A stretch of DNA of 64,000 bases from positions 186,001-250,000 of the forward strand of contig NZ_LBIC01000009.1 in NCBI RefSeq assembly GCF_001005725.1, written 5' to 3'. The notes below the pieces were generated by a model that saw only the letters and a program-made list of their open reading frames with translations, was not told where the DNA came from and did not search any database. The DNA comes from Sphingobium chungbukense. Lineage in GTDB: Bacteria; Pseudomonadota; Alphaproteobacteria; Sphingomonadales; Sphingomonadaceae. The position numbers were made by a program, and so were the translations under genes. Below are positions 16,924-26,047 of this stretch, piece by piece. Within the stretch, counting starts at the first letter, position 1. Every line of letters begins with the position of its first letter.

Positions 16924-19221
16924 CTATCGACTGGAGCAATCATTCGCGCGAATACGCACGGGCACGGACTTGGCCGCCGGCGTCTTCGATAGCTTGTCAT
17001 GGTGCGACAAGGGCACAAGCGGGTTCATTTCCGGGTAATAGGCCGCCACGCATCGATCGGGCAGCGAGAATGGCGTGACCGTCAGGCCGCCCACTTCCCG
17101 GTGCACGCCATCTTCCGCATCGCTGACCAGCGCGACCACCTGTCCGGCGGCCAGCCCCGCGCGCGCCATCTCGTCCGGGTTGATGAGCAGCACGTCGCGC
17201 GTACCCTCTATGCCCCGCATCCGATCCGAATAGCCGTAGATGGTGGTGTTGAACTGGTCGTTGGATCGCAGGGTGATAAGTCGGTAGCGGCCGGGCGCAT
17301 CGTCGAAGCCACAGCTCGAAAGCGTGGTGGGCACTGTGAACTCCGCCTTGCCGCTTTCCGCTTTCCAAATCCGCTCGCGCGCCTTGCTTCCCTTGTAAAA
17401 GCCACCGGGGGTAAACAGGCGATCGTTGAAGTCGGTGAACTTGTCGGGATAGCTCGCCTCGATCAGATCGCGCACCTTGCCATAGTCGCCGACCCATTCG
17501 TCCCATCGAACCTTGGGGTTGGGCGGCAGCGTCTCCTTTGCGATGCCCGTGACGATCGCCAGTTCGGACAGGAGATGCTCGCTCGCGGGCTTGCGCTTGC
17601 CGACCGATCCGTGGATGCAGGACAGGCTGTCCTCCATCGTCACCGTTTGCGGGCCGCTGGCCTGCATATCCTCTTCGGAGCGGCCGAGGCAGGGGAGGAG
17701 ATAGGCGATCTCCCCATTGATCAGATGGCTGCGGTTGAGCTTGGTCGCGATCTGGACGGTGAGGTGCATCTTCGTCCAAGCGCCTTCCATCTTTCCGCGT
17801 TCCGGGATCGCGCGGACGAAATTGCCGCCCAGGCTGACGAACGCCTTCACTTTGCCAGCGATGATGCCTTCGCACGCTTCGACCGTGTTCATGCCCTTAT
17901 CCATCGGCGGTTCGAAGTCGAAGAGCCTTTTCAGCCGGTCATTGGGGACCAGCTCGGGCTTTTCGGAAATGCCGACGGTGCGCTGGCCCTGCACGTTGGA
18001 ATGGCCGCGCACGGGGGAGATGCCCGCCCCTTCCCGGCCGATATTGCCTCGTAGCAAAAGGAGGTTAACGAGCATGCCGATGGTTTGCGACCCGTGAACA
18101 TGTTGGGTCACGCCCATGCCGTAGATGCCGATGACCTTCTCCGCATCGCAATAAATGTCGGCCGCCGCCTCCAGATCGGCGCGCGACAGGCCGGACTCGC
18201 GCTCGATCTCTTCCCAGCTGGCGGCGTTCGCGCAGGCGACGAAATCGTCATAGCCATGGCAATGCTGCTCGATGAAGGCGGTGTCGATCAGGTGCCGCTT
18301 GTCCCGTGCGAACAGTTCCGCGTCGCGCGCCAGCACATGCTTGCACAGGCCCATGATCGCGGCGATGTCGCCGCCGGGCCGCACCTGGAAATAGAGTTCG
18401 GAAATCGGCGTCGATTTCTTCGTCAGCATTTCCGTAGGGCTTTGCGGATTGACGAACTTGATGAGACCGGGCTCCTGCACCGGGTTGAAGGTCACGATGC
18501 GGCAGCCGCGCTTCACCGCTTCCTGCAACGGGTGGAGGAAGCGCGGGCTGTTCGAGCCTGTATTCTGACCGAAGAAAAAGATGGCGTCGCACTGGTCGAA
18601 ATCGCTCAGCACGCAGGTCCCGACCGGCGATCCCGTCACTTTCTTGAGGCCGACCGACGTCGTTTCATGACACATGTTCGAACTGTCGGGCAGGTTGTTA
18701 TGGCCATAGAGCCGCGCGAACAGTGCATAGAGGTAAGACGTCTCCAGGCTGGCGCGGCCTGAAGTGTAGAATGCCGTCGATTTGGGATCGAGCGCGCGCA
18801 GCTCCGCGCCGATCTCGCGAAACGCCTCAGCCCAGCTGACCGGCAGATAGCGGTCGCTGGCGCGATCATAGCGCATGGGGTGAGTCAGCCTCCCCTCCTG
18901 CTCCAGGTCATGGTCGGGCCATTCCTTGAGTTCCGACACGCTGTGCCGGTCGAAAAATTCGGGCGTGCAGCGGCGGCTGGTCAGTTCCCACAATGTTGCC
19001 TTGGCGCCATTTTCGCAGAATTCGGCAGGGTGCGGATGAGCCGGCTTGGTCCAGGCGCAGGACACGCACATGAAGCCGCCCGGCTTGTTCTGACGCCGCA
19101 GCGTTTCGATCACCGCAGGGGAAGCCAGTTCCTTCGCATAGATTCGGCTGATGCCCTTCAGCGAGCCCCAGCCGCCGGCCGGCCCGTCATAATGAACGGT
19201 CTCGTCCTCTGGCTTGTCCAT
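16924..19221 (-). CDS. FdhF/YdeP family molybdopterin oxidoreductase
   Basis: Cytoplasmic bis-MGD oxidoreductase of the YdeP branch; E. coli YdeP is linked to acid resistance, and true formate dehydrogenase activity is unproven for the branch. The N-terminus carries CVSCAW and FCENGAK, the cysteine set expected for a [4Fe-4S] site. The large Mo-binding core includes FYTSGRASLETSYLYALFAR, DSSNMCHETTSVGLKK, IFFFGQNTGSNSPR, RGNIGREGAGISPVRGHSNVQG and a C-terminal molydopterin-binding domain (LRSNDQFNTTIYGYSDRMRG). About 765 aa. It lies 67 bp downstream of the oxidase operon but has no overlap, so it may be separately expressed. Confidence 0.9.
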   Translation of the reverse strand: MDKPEDETVHYDGPAGGWGSLKGISRIYAKELASPAVIETLRRQNKPGGFMCVSCAWTKPAHPHPAEFCENGAKATLWELTSRRCTPEFFDRHSVSELKEWPDHDLEQEGRLTHPMRYDRASDRYLPVSWAEAFREIGAELRALDPKSTAFYTSGRASLETSYLYALFARLYGHNNLPDSSNMCHETTSVGLKKVTGSPVGTCVLSDFDQCDAIFFFGQNTGSNSPRFLHPLQEAVKRGCRIVTFNPVQEPGLIKFVNPQSPTEMLTKKSTPISELYFQVRPGGDIAAIMGLCKHVLARDAELFARDKRHLIDTAFIEQHCHGYDDFVACANAASWEEIERESGLSRADLEAAADIYCDAEKVIGIYGMGVTQHVHGSQTIGMLVNLLLLRGNIGREGAGISPVRGHSNVQGQRTVGISEKPELVPNDRLKRLFDFEPPMDKGMNTVEACEGIIAGKVKAFVSLGGNFVRAIPERGKMEGAWTKMHLTVQIATKLNRSHLINGEIAYLLPCLGRSEEDMQASGPQTVTMEDSLSCIHGSVGKRKPASEHLLSELAIVTGIAKETLPPNPKVRWDEWVGDYGKVRDLIEASYPDKFTDFNDRLFTPGGFYKGSKARERIWKAESGKAEFTVPTTLSSCGFDDAPGRYRLITLRSNDQFNTTIYGYSDRMRGIEGTRDVLLINPDEMARAGLAAGQVVALVSDAEDGVHREVGGLTVTPFSLPDRCVAAYYPEMNPLVPLSHHDKLSKTPAAKSVPVRIRANDCSSR

Positions 19222-19288
19222 GATCCTGCTCCTTCACGCGTGCCTCGCCGCGACAATGCGCGTGGCCTTAGAAATATCCGGGAAACAT

Positions 19289-19558
19289 TTACCCACCGAT
19301 CCAGCTGCGGGTCAGATAGTCCGCTGCGGTCAATGTCAGCATCATCAGCAGCCAGACGCCGGCCGCGACCATCGCCAGCCGCGCGGTCGCCCCTTCGCTG
19401 CGCATTTCCATGAAAAACCAGAGGATCAGCGTCGCCTTGGCAAAGGCGATGCCATAAGCGATCCAGGGCTTGGCCGGACCGAGCGGGAGGTGCGCCGCCA
19501 CGACGGTCACCGCCAGCAGCAGCATCAACGCCGCCGAGACAAGCACCAGCCGGATCAC
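19289..19558 (-). CDS. Cytochrome c oxidase subunit IV-like small membrane protein
   Basis: Last gene of the ACIII-oxidase operon. GTG start at 19558 overlaps the TGA of subunit III (GTGA). The 89 residues hold three hydrophobic segments (LVLVSAALMLLLAVTVVAA, WIAYGIAFAKATLILWFF, LAMVAAGVWLLMMLTLTAA), with FAKATLILWFFMEMR resembling prokaryotic subunit IV (COX4_pro). Such subunits support stability of the Cu-B centre. Identification rests on context and topology more than on long motifs. Confidence 0.8.
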   Translation of the reverse strand: MIRLVLVSAALMLLLAVTVVAAHLPLGPAKPWIAYGIAFAKATLILWFFMEMRSEGATARLAMVAAGVWLLMMLTLTAADYLTRSWIGG

Positions 19559-20184
19559 GACACCCCCGGCAGATAGAGCGTGGGATAGAGGAACAGCCAG
19601 ATGATATCGACCAGATGCCAATAAAGCGCCGCGTTGCCGATCAGCACGGCGGCCCGATCCTCCCGCGCCGCACGGCTGAGCGCGGACACGCCCAGCAGGC
19701 CGATGCCGACCATGACGTGGACGCCATGCAGCCCGGTGCTGACGAAGTAGAAGTTCATGAACAGCTGCTGTGTGCGGGTGCCGAAATGCGCGTTCGCCAG
19801 GCCCGGGACCAGCCCTTCGCGATATTCGCCCAGATATTCATAGCCCTTGATGCCAAGGAACAGCAGGGCGAGGATGATCGCCGAGCCGAGCGACCACCCC
19901 GCCAGTCGCGGACTGCCGCTGCGCGCCGCTTCCACGGCAACCGCAGCCATCAGGCTCGACGTCAGCAGGATCGCCGTGTTGGCGGTGCCGAGCCAGAGCT
20001 TCAGGTGGCCGGAGGCCGCGACATACTCGACCGGGTGCAGCAAGCGCAACGCCATCGCCGCGGCGAAAAGCCCGCCGAACAGCATCGCTTCGCTCGCCAA
20101 AAATACGATCATGCCCAGCCGGTCCGCCTCCCGCTGGCGAGCGGGCTGGTGGAAGGGTTCGTGCAGAGCGCGCTGTTCAGGCAT
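19555..20184 (-). CDS. ctaE: Cytochrome c oxidase subunit III
   Basis: Membrane subunit that stabilises the oxidase and its proton uptake path. The ATG at 20184 ([12 protein letters not shown]) overlaps the subunit I stop by 8 nt. Five hydrophobic segments are visible, with [42 protein letters not shown] and [20 protein letters not shown], the standard motifs of the family. At 209 aa it is the five-helix prokaryotic form. Part of the operon from actA to the subunit IV-like gene. Confidence 0.93.
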   Translation of the reverse strand: MPEQRALHEPFHQPARQREADRLGMIVFLASEAMLFGGLFAAAMALRLLHPVEYVAASGHLKLWLGTANTAILLTSSLMAAVAVEAARSGSPRLAGWSLGSAIILALLFLGIKGYEYLGEYREGLVPGLANAHFGTRTQQLFMNFYFVSTGLHGVHVMVGIGLLGVSALSRAAREDRAAVLIGNAALYWHLVDIIWLFLYPTLYLPGVS

Positions 20185-21826
20185 TGGCCCTGCTCGCAGG
20201 GTGTTCGAGCGGATAGTAGTACGGCCCGCGCACGACCACCGGCTGCTGCGTGAAATTATGCTTGGGAGGGGGCGAGGATGTCGTCCATTCCAGCCCGGTC
20301 GCGCCCCAGGGATTGGCGGGCGCGCGCGGGCCACGCCTCAGCGACCAGAGCAGGTAGAAGGTGGGCATGGCGTAGCCGACGGCCAGCAGCGCCGCACCGG
20401 CCGAGGAGAAGACCTGGAGCAGCTGGAACTCCGGCGGATAGACATGGTAGCGCCGCGGCATTCCTTCATAGCCCAGCATGAACTGCGGGAAGAAGGTGAG
20501 GTTGAAGCCGACCAGGATGACGACCGCGGCGATGCGGGCCAGCGTCTCGTTATACAGGCGCCCCGTGATCTTGGGCCACCAATAATGGAGCGCGCCGAAA
20601 AAGGCCGTAACCGTGCCGCCGACCATGATGTAGTGGAAATGGGCGACGACGAAATAGGTGTCGTGGACATGCACGTCTATCGCCAGCATCGCCAGCATCA
20701 ACCCCGTCAGCCCGCCCGCGACGAACAGGCCGATGAACCCCATCGCAAAGAGCAGCGGCGCGTCGATCATGATGTCGCCCTTGTAGAGGGTCGCAGTCCA
20801 GTTATAGACCTTGATCGCGGAGGGCACGGCGACGGCGATCGACAGGAAGGAAAAGAACGCGCTCGCATAGATGGACTGGCCCGACACGAACATATGATGG
20901 CCCCAGACCAGAAAGCCGATCACGGCGATGGCGATGGAGGCGATGGCGACGAACCAGTAGCCGAAGATGCGCTTGTGCGCCGCCGATGTGATGAGTTCGC
21001 TGATGACGCCCATGGCGGGCAGCACCATGATGTAGACGGCGGGGTGGCTGTAGAACCAGAAGAGGTGCTGGAACAGCAGCGGATCGCCGCCCAGCGCCGG
21101 ATCGAACACCCCGATGCCGAACAACCGCTCCGCCGCGACCAATATCAGCGTGATCGCCAGCACCGGCGTCGCCAGCACGAAGATGATCGACACCGCATAA
21201 TGCGACCAGATGAACAGCGGCAAGCGGCTCCACGTCATGCCCGGCGCGCGCAACTTGTGTATCGTCACGATGAAGTTGATGCCGGTGAGGATCGTTGAAA
21301 AGCCGCTGATGAAGACAGCTACGACCGTAGCCACCACCATGCCGTTGGCGTACATGGTCGAGAGTGGCGTGTAGAAGGTCCAGCCCGTGTCCACGCCGCC
21401 GCCCAGCACGACGGCGAGCGTGATGAACCCGGCGACGATGTAGATATACCAGCTGAGCAGGTTCAGGCGCGGAAAGGCCAGGTCCCGCGCGCCGATCATC
21501 AGCGGGATGATGAAGTTGCCGATGGTGTTGGGGATGGACGGGATCAGGAAGAACCAGACCATGATGATCCCGTGCAGCGAAAAGGCGCGATTATAGCCCT
21601 CATTGGTCATGAGGTCGCCCGCCGGGGTCAGCAGGTCCAGCCGGATCAGCGCCGCAGCGACGCCGCCGATCAGGAAGAAGAAGGTGATCGACACGAGGTA
21701 GAGGATGGCGATGCGCTTGTGATCGGTGGTCAGGAACCAGGAACCCAGGCTGTGGCCGGCGCGCAGATAGCTGATGTCCTCCACCTCCTCGTCGGGCCTG
21801 TCGATGTCGAGCGCGGCGTCACTCAT
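20177..21826 (-). CDS. ctaD: Cytochrome c oxidase subunit I, A2 type (YS motif)
   Basis: Catalytic haem-copper subunit, 549 aa, about twelve helices. Helix VI reads [15 protein letters not shown]: the proton-channel Glu of A1 enzymes (HPEV) is replaced and the preceding YS pair is present, the hallmark of A2-type oxidases such as those paired with alternative complex III in Rhodothermus. Cu-B/haem ligands include [10 protein letters not shown] and [16 protein letters not shown]. It overlaps subunit II by 8 nt and subunit III by 8 nt. With ActABCDEF upstream, it probably takes electrons from that complex directly or through the haem c domain of subunit II. Confidence 0.95.
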   Translation of the reverse strand: MSDAALDIDRPDEEVEDISYLRAGHSLGSWFLTTDHKRIAILYLVSITFFFLIGGVAAALIRLDLLTPAGDLMTNEGYNRAFSLHGIIMVWFFLIPSIPNTIGNFIIPLMIGARDLAFPRLNLLSWYIYIVAGFITLAVVLGGGVDTGWTFYTPLSTMYANGMVVATVVAVFISGFSTILTGINFIVTIHKLRAPGMTWSRLPLFIWSHYAVSIIFVLATPVLAITLILVAAERLFGIGVFDPALGGDPLLFQHLFWFYSHPAVYIMVLPAMGVISELITSAAHKRIFGYWFVAIASIAIAVIGFLVWGHHMFVSGQSIYASAFFSFLSIAVAVPSAIKVYNWTATLYKGDIMIDAPLLFAMGFIGLFVAGGLTGLMLAMLAIDVHVHDTYFVVAHFHYIMVGGTVTAFFGALHYWWPKITGRLYNETLARIAAVVILVGFNLTFFPQFMLGYEGMPRRYHVYPPEFQLLQVFSSAGAALLAVGYAMPTFYLLWSLRRGPRAPANPWGATGLEWTTSSPPPKHNFTQQPVVVRGPYYYPLEHPASRANA

Positions 21827-22793
21827 CGCGATCCTCCTGCCGGGTGCCGGGCTCCCCCCCGCCGATGTCCTTGAGGTAAGCGACCAGCGCGTTCACCTCT
21901 TCGGGCTTCAGCACATTGCCATAGGTCGGCATGATCGGCCGGTATCCCGCCGCCACATCCTTGTTGGGCAGCATGATCGAGTCGTGCAGATATTGCTCGT
22001 CCGCGATCAGGGTTCGCCCGCCCGACAGGCCCACCGGACCGCCAAAGAGCCCTTCGAGCGGCGGTGCGTGAACGGCGGAGGCCGCGCCGTGGCAGCCGCT
22101 GCACCCCGCCGAGCGGAACAGCCGCGCGCCCGACGCCGCCAGTGTTTCGTCCTCGCCGGCATCACGATTGCGCGCCATCCAGTCGGCATAATCCTGTTGC
22201 CGCATGACGATCAGCCGCCCGCCCATGACGCTGTGATCGGTGCCGCAAAATTCCGCGCAGCGCAGCGGATAGATGCCGGGTTTATCAGCGGTGAACCACA
22301 TCGTCGTGTAGCGGCCCGGCAGAACGTCCTGCTTGATGCGTAGCGCGGGCACATAGAGGCTGTGAATCACATCCTGCGAGATCATGACCAGTTTGACCGG
22401 CCGGCCCATAGGCACATGCAGGTCGTTAATTTCTCGCGCGCCTTCGCCATGCTGATATTTCCACATCCATTGCTTGGCGACGACATTGATCGTCGTCGCG
22501 TCGGCCGGCGGGCGGCGGAGGTTGAAATAGAGCGCCGTCGCCCAGACGAAGAAGCCGAGCGTCAGCAGGAAGGGAATGACCGACCAACTCACTTCCAGCC
22601 AGACATTGCCGCTGGACGCATGTTCGCGATTGACGTCCCGGCTGGTGCGATAGCGAATGGCGAAGAACGCCATCAGCACGAAGACGGGCAGCGTCAGCAG
22701 CCAGACCATGACGCCGAAGGCGCCGATCAGCAAGTCGACCTGCCCCGCATGGTGCGAGGCCTGTTCCGGCCAGAGGAAGAAGCGGTGACTCAT
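21819..22793 (-). CDS. ctaC: Cytochrome c oxidase subunit II with fused cytochrome c domain
   Basis: Electron entry subunit of the A2-type oxidase. Two N-terminal helices ([39 protein letters not shown]) are followed by the CuA cupredoxin domain ([24 protein letters not shown]) and a C-terminal haem c domain (CSGCH, then [10 protein letters not shown] with a Met ligand). 324 aa. It overlaps the SCO gene start/stop (ATGA) and subunit I. The fused haem c makes it a caa3 type, which in other bacteria docks to alternative complex III. Confidence 0.94.
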   Translation of the reverse strand: MSHRFFLWPEQASHHAGQVDLLIGAFGVMVWLLTLPVFVLMAFFAIRYRTSRDVNREHASSGNVWLEVSWSVIPFLLTLGFFVWATALYFNLRRPPADATTINVVAKQWMWKYQHGEGAREINDLHVPMGRPVKLVMISQDVIHSLYVPALRIKQDVLPGRYTTMWFTADKPGIYPLRCAEFCGTDHSVMGGRLIVMRQQDYADWMARNRDAGEDETLAASGARLFRSAGCSGCHGAASAVHAPPLEGLFGGPVGLSGGRTLIADEQYLHDSIMLPNKDVAAGYRPIMPTYGNVLKPEEVNALVAYLKDIGGGEPGTRQEDRDE

Positions 22794-23548
22794 GCCGCCC
22801 GCCTCCTCAGGCGAAAGATCAACAGGCCGAGGCCGGCCACGGTGATGCCGCCAGCCAGCCGCAACATCTTCTCAATCGCGGGCGTGTAGCGGCCGGTCGC
22901 CGGATTATAATGATAGCAGAGCAGCAGCAGCGCTTCGCCGAAAGAGCCGGACTGCCCTGACCGGGCCGCCGCCAGCGCGCGCTCCAGATCGTCCGGCTGC
23001 GGCGCCAGGCCGTAGAGCCAGCCGGTCATCCGGCCATCGGGCGCGATCACCGCGCTCGCCGCCGCATGGGCATATTGGCCGATCCGGTCATCCCACGCAT
23101 AATGATAGCCGATGGCGTCGGTCACGCTGCGGATCGCCCTGCGCTGGCCGGTCAGGGCATGGACGCCCTCGCGCGCCTTGATCTGCGCCAGATCGTCCCG
23201 CGCCGCCTGAGGCCCCTCGCGCGGATCGATGCCGAAGGCGACGAGGGTGAAATCGCGCCCCGGCCGCAGCTTCTGCCCCGCAATCGCCTGCGCCATGCCG
23301 GCCAGCGTCGCGCCGCAGATATTGGGGCAATGGTGCAACACCGGCACCAGCAGCAGCGGCTTGCCCGCCGCCAGCGCGCGCAGGCTGGTGCGGCGGCCTT
23401 GCGCGTCAAGGAAGGGCGCATCGATCGGAACGCGTGCGCCCAGCTTCTCCTCTATGCGTGCCTCTCCGAACGGGTCGAACCCGGCTTGCGCCGCTGCCGG
23501 CGACGCCGCGAGCAGGGCGGCGAACAGTATCAGGAGACGCGGGATCAT
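22790..23548 (-). CDS. SCO1/SenC-family copper chaperone-like protein
   Basis: Thioredoxin-fold protein probably delivering copper to the CuA site of the neighbouring subunit II. Signal peptide (LLILFAALLAASPAAAQA), then the SCO metal motif CPNIC (CxxxC) at PVLHHCPNICGATLAGM. The distal His expected of SCO proteins is probably in the segment YAHAAASAVIAPDGRMTG. The C-terminus has a membrane anchor (ITVAGLGLLIFRLRRR). 252 aa. Embedded in the operon between the small membrane protein and subunit II, which supports a dedicated assembly role. Confidence 0.88.
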   Translation of the reverse strand: MIPRLLILFAALLAASPAAAQAGFDPFGEARIEEKLGARVPIDAPFLDAQGRRTSLRALAAGKPLLLVPVLHHCPNICGATLAGMAQAIAGQKLRPGRDFTLVAFGIDPREGPQAARDDLAQIKAREGVHALTGQRRAIRSVTDAIGYHYAWDDRIGQYAHAAASAVIAPDGRMTGWLYGLAPQPDDLERALAAARSGQSGSFGEALLLLCYHYNPATGRYTPAIEKMLRLAGGITVAGLGLLIFRLRRRAA

Positions 23549-23970
23549 TGCCCGGCCTCACGATGAGCGCGCGCGGTCGCTTCGGTGGAGGGTGCGGACG
23601 CGGCGTCCTGCCAACCCTGCCGCGCCACCTCGCTCCGCGCATGGGCCAGGGCGGGGGCCTCCATCCGCCTGTCCATGGCTGCGTCATAGCCATGGCGCAC
23701 AGCTTCCGGTTCAGCCAGCAGGTGGGGCGGAGGCGGCGCAATGGCCATGGCATGCGTCAGATCGCGAGGCTGGTCATCGCGCGCCTTGAGCCAGCCCAGC
23801 GTCGCCCACGCGAACCCCAGCCCCGCCGCCATCAGCGCCAGGAAGCAGGCGATGCCCAGCACCACCCTGCCCGGCGATGCATCGCGCGGTTCATAGCCGC
23901 GCCTGCGCTGTTCCTGCGACGGATGCGCGCCGCGCTGGACGTCGGTTTCGGTATGGAGCGGGCGGGTCAT
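23545..23970 (-). CDS. Small single-helix membrane protein of the ACIII-oxidase operon
   Basis: Not recognised by family. A 141-aa protein with a basic, polar N-terminus (about 30 residues), one strong membrane segment (VVLGIACFLALMAAGLGFAW) and a polar periplasmic tail rich in Ala, Arg and Glu. It overlaps actF (ATGA) and the SCO gene (ATGA). Its position between the complex III-like genes and the oxidase assembly gene suggests a small structural or assembly subunit; that is inference only. The longer frame upstream (to 24,675) runs antisense-like over actF and is not coding. Confidence 0.72.
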   Translation of the reverse strand: MTRPLHTETDVQRGAHPSQEQRRRGYEPRDASPGRVVLGIACFLALMAAGLGFAWATLGWLKARDDQPRDLTHAMAIAPPPPHLLAEPEAVRHGYDAAMDRRMEAPALAHARSEVARQGWQDAASAPSTEATARAHREAGQ

Positions 23971-25012
23971 CGCCGTGCCTCCGCCGGCAGACGGGCGCGC
24001 ACGCGATGGCGCAACGCCATGGGCAGCAGCGCCACACCGAGCAGGCCAAGGCCGACAACACTGGCGCAGAAGGCCAGCACCGCCAGCCCTCCCCGGCCCG
24101 GCAGAACCGTCCAGCCCAGTTGCAGCAGCGACGACAGGATCACCGCCGCTGACAACGGCTTCAGCCATGACGCGCTCTTTCGCGCCCTCGCCAAGAGCAG
24201 CGCCAGCAGCGGCACGCCAGCCAGCAAGCCGAAGGTCCAGGCGACAGCTTCCCAACCCGTTCCCCATCGCCGGGCATACCATTCGACATTGGGCGCCAGA
24301 TTGCTCGACCAGATGACGAAGAACGGCAGGAACAGGAAATAGGCCGACAGCAGCAGGAGCGTCAGCAGCAAACCGCCCAAAACGCCCAGTCGCCGGGGTT
24401 CTCGCCCCATGCCGAGCCGCAGCAGCAGGAGTACGCAAAAGGCGATGATGACTTCCCGCTGCATGAATTCGAGCCCGAAGGCGGACGAGGCGAAATCCGG
24501 TTCCAGCGACATCAGCCAATCGACCGCGACCAGCGAAGTGAGAACCGGCATCAGCACGACGCCCGCGCCGGCCGTCACCGTCTGCCCCCGCCGCGCCCGC
24601 ATGCGATGGCCGAGCCACCATTGCGCCCCGAACCGCAGCAGCGTGCGGGTGATGAACGGCACAGGACTGAGCCACAGCAGCTTGAAGGCACTGGGAGAAC
24701 GGTCGCCGACCCAGGGATAGACGGCTGCCATGCCGATGAGCACTGGCACCATCGCGGCGGCGGCGAGCGGTGTCAGCAGCGTGGCGGCCTCGACGCTCAG
24801 GCGCATCTCATCCCCCCAGGCGCCCGGAATGAGGCGCATCATCATCATGAGCAGCAACGCGCCCGACGGAACCGCCCCGAACGCCACCGCGCCCCCAGCC
24901 AACCCGTCAGCATCGCGCGCGGCGACCAGAACGCGCCCAACAGCACCGCGCTGCAGATCAGCACGCCGATCAGAGCCATGGCCCGCTCGCGGGGCAGCGC
25001 ATCAGCGATCAT
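23967..25012 (-). CDS. actF: Alternative complex III subunit ActF, with apparent 1-base frameshift
   Basis: Membrane subunit of the quinol:cytochrome c oxidoreductase, paralogous to ActC in fold. The ATG at 25012 starts a frame with the first helix (ALIGVLICSAVLLGAFW, then MLTGWLG). At a run of five C (plus strand 24892-24896) continuation requires one more base. The next frame resumes in register with the protein (GAVAFGAVPSGALLLMMMM) and runs to 23967 with about eight further helices. Either the gene is broken or the read lost a base in a homopolymer. A TTG at 24902 could start a shortened form lacking the first helix. Both ends overlap neighbours like an intact operon gene. Confidence 0.82.
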
Positions 25013-25505
25013 GGCCGCCCTCCCGCTCCCCATCGTGGACCGGCTGCGCCGCCTGGAGAACGCGGATATGCGCGGCGATGGCCCAGCGGTCGGCGGGCGG
25101 CACCCGGTCGGCATAGCTGTACATCACGCCATAGCCGTTGGTGATGACATCATAGAAATGCGATGCGGGCGCGGCGCGCAGCCGGGGGCACAGGTAGGTT
25201 GGCGGGTGGGGAAAGCCGCGCGTCGTCACATAGCCGTCGCCCCGCCCATCCTTTCCATGGCAGATGGCGCAATAGATGCCATAGCGATCCTCGCCGCGCG
25301 CGAGCAGGGCTGGCGTGATGGCGGCGGGACGCCGGGCGGCTGCCGCAAGCATCGGCGCATCACGCACCACCGTTCCGTCCGGCGGGGCCTGCATCACCTT
25401 GCCGTCGGGAAAGAGGCTACTGTCCTCATAGACGTCGTAGCGCGGCTGCTGCACCATGTTGTTGCAGGCGGCGAGCAGCAGCAGGCAAGGCAGGCCGCGC
25501 ATCAT
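25002..25505 (-). CDS. actE: Alternative complex III mono-haem cytochrome c subunit ActE
   Basis: Lipid-anchored periplasmic cytochrome c of alternative complex III that passes electrons out of the complex. Lipobox in LPCLLLLAAC near residue 14; haem site CAICHGKDGRGDG; later a Met in YGVMYSYADRVPPADRWAIAAHIRVLQ. 167 aa. The segment PRYDVYEDSSLFPDG is typical of ActE. It overlaps actD by 4 nt and actF by 11 nt. Confidence 0.9.
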   Translation of the reverse strand: MMRGLPCLLLLAACNNMVQQPRYDVYEDSSLFPDGKVMQAPPDGTVVRDAPMLAAAARRPAAITPALLARGEDRYGIYCAICHGKDGRGDGYVTTRGFPHPPTYLCPRLRAAPASHFYDVITNGYGVMYSYADRVPPADRWAIAAHIRVLQAAQPVHDGEREGGHDR

Positions 25506-26047
25506 GACCGCGGCCTTTCGCGCACGTCGATGATCGCGTCCGGCCCGAGCGCCGCGAGCGCCCTGCCCGCCTCGTTCCGATCGAAATGATCGTCCGCCAG
25601 GATCGCGAGATAGAAGCGGTCGTCGGCGGACAGGTCGAACCCGTCGGCATCGAAGACCGGATGATGCAGGCGAGGCAACCGATTGGCCATGAACATCATG
25701 GCCAGCGCCGCAAGCACCGCGCCCAGCACCATCAGTTCGAAGGTGATCATCATGAATGCGGGCACCGCGATCAGCGGCCTGCCCCCGATCCTCAGCGGAT
25801 AGTCGAGGTTGGTGCCGACCTGCATCAGGAACCCGCCTGCCGCCCCGACGATGCCGCCGATCAGCATGGCGGCGGGCACGCGATTGTCACGGAAGGCAAG
25901 CGCCTCCTCCAGCCCCTTGACCGGAAAGGGCGTGAATGCGTCGACCTGGGCAAAGCCCTGCGCCCGGACCGCGCGAACGGCCTCGACCAGCCGTTCCGGC
26001 GTGTCGAAGGCAGCGAGCACCGCGAACAGGCGGCCGGTGTCAGCCAT
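25502..26047 (-). CDS. actD: Alternative complex III subunit ActD (DUF3341)
   Basis: Peripheral/membrane subunit of alternative complex III. The ATG at 26047 gives 181 aa beginning with a small alpha/beta domain (VLAAFDTPERLVEAVRAVRAQGF, AFTPFPVKGLEEAL). Two hydrophobic helices follow (MLIGGIVGAAGGFLMQ, LIAVPAFMMITFELMVLGAVLAAL), then a DHFDRNEA-containing tail. The pattern FPVKGLEEA matches DUF3341. It overlaps actC and actE. Confidence 0.9.
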   Translation of the reverse strand: MADTGRLFAVLAAFDTPERLVEAVRAVRAQGFAQVDAFTPFPVKGLEEALAFRDNRVPAAMLIGGIVGAAGGFLMQVGTNLDYPLRIGGRPLIAVPAFMMITFELMVLGAVLAALAMMFMANRLPRLHHPVFDADGFDLSADDRFYLAILADDHFDRNEAGRALAALGPDAIIDVRERPRS

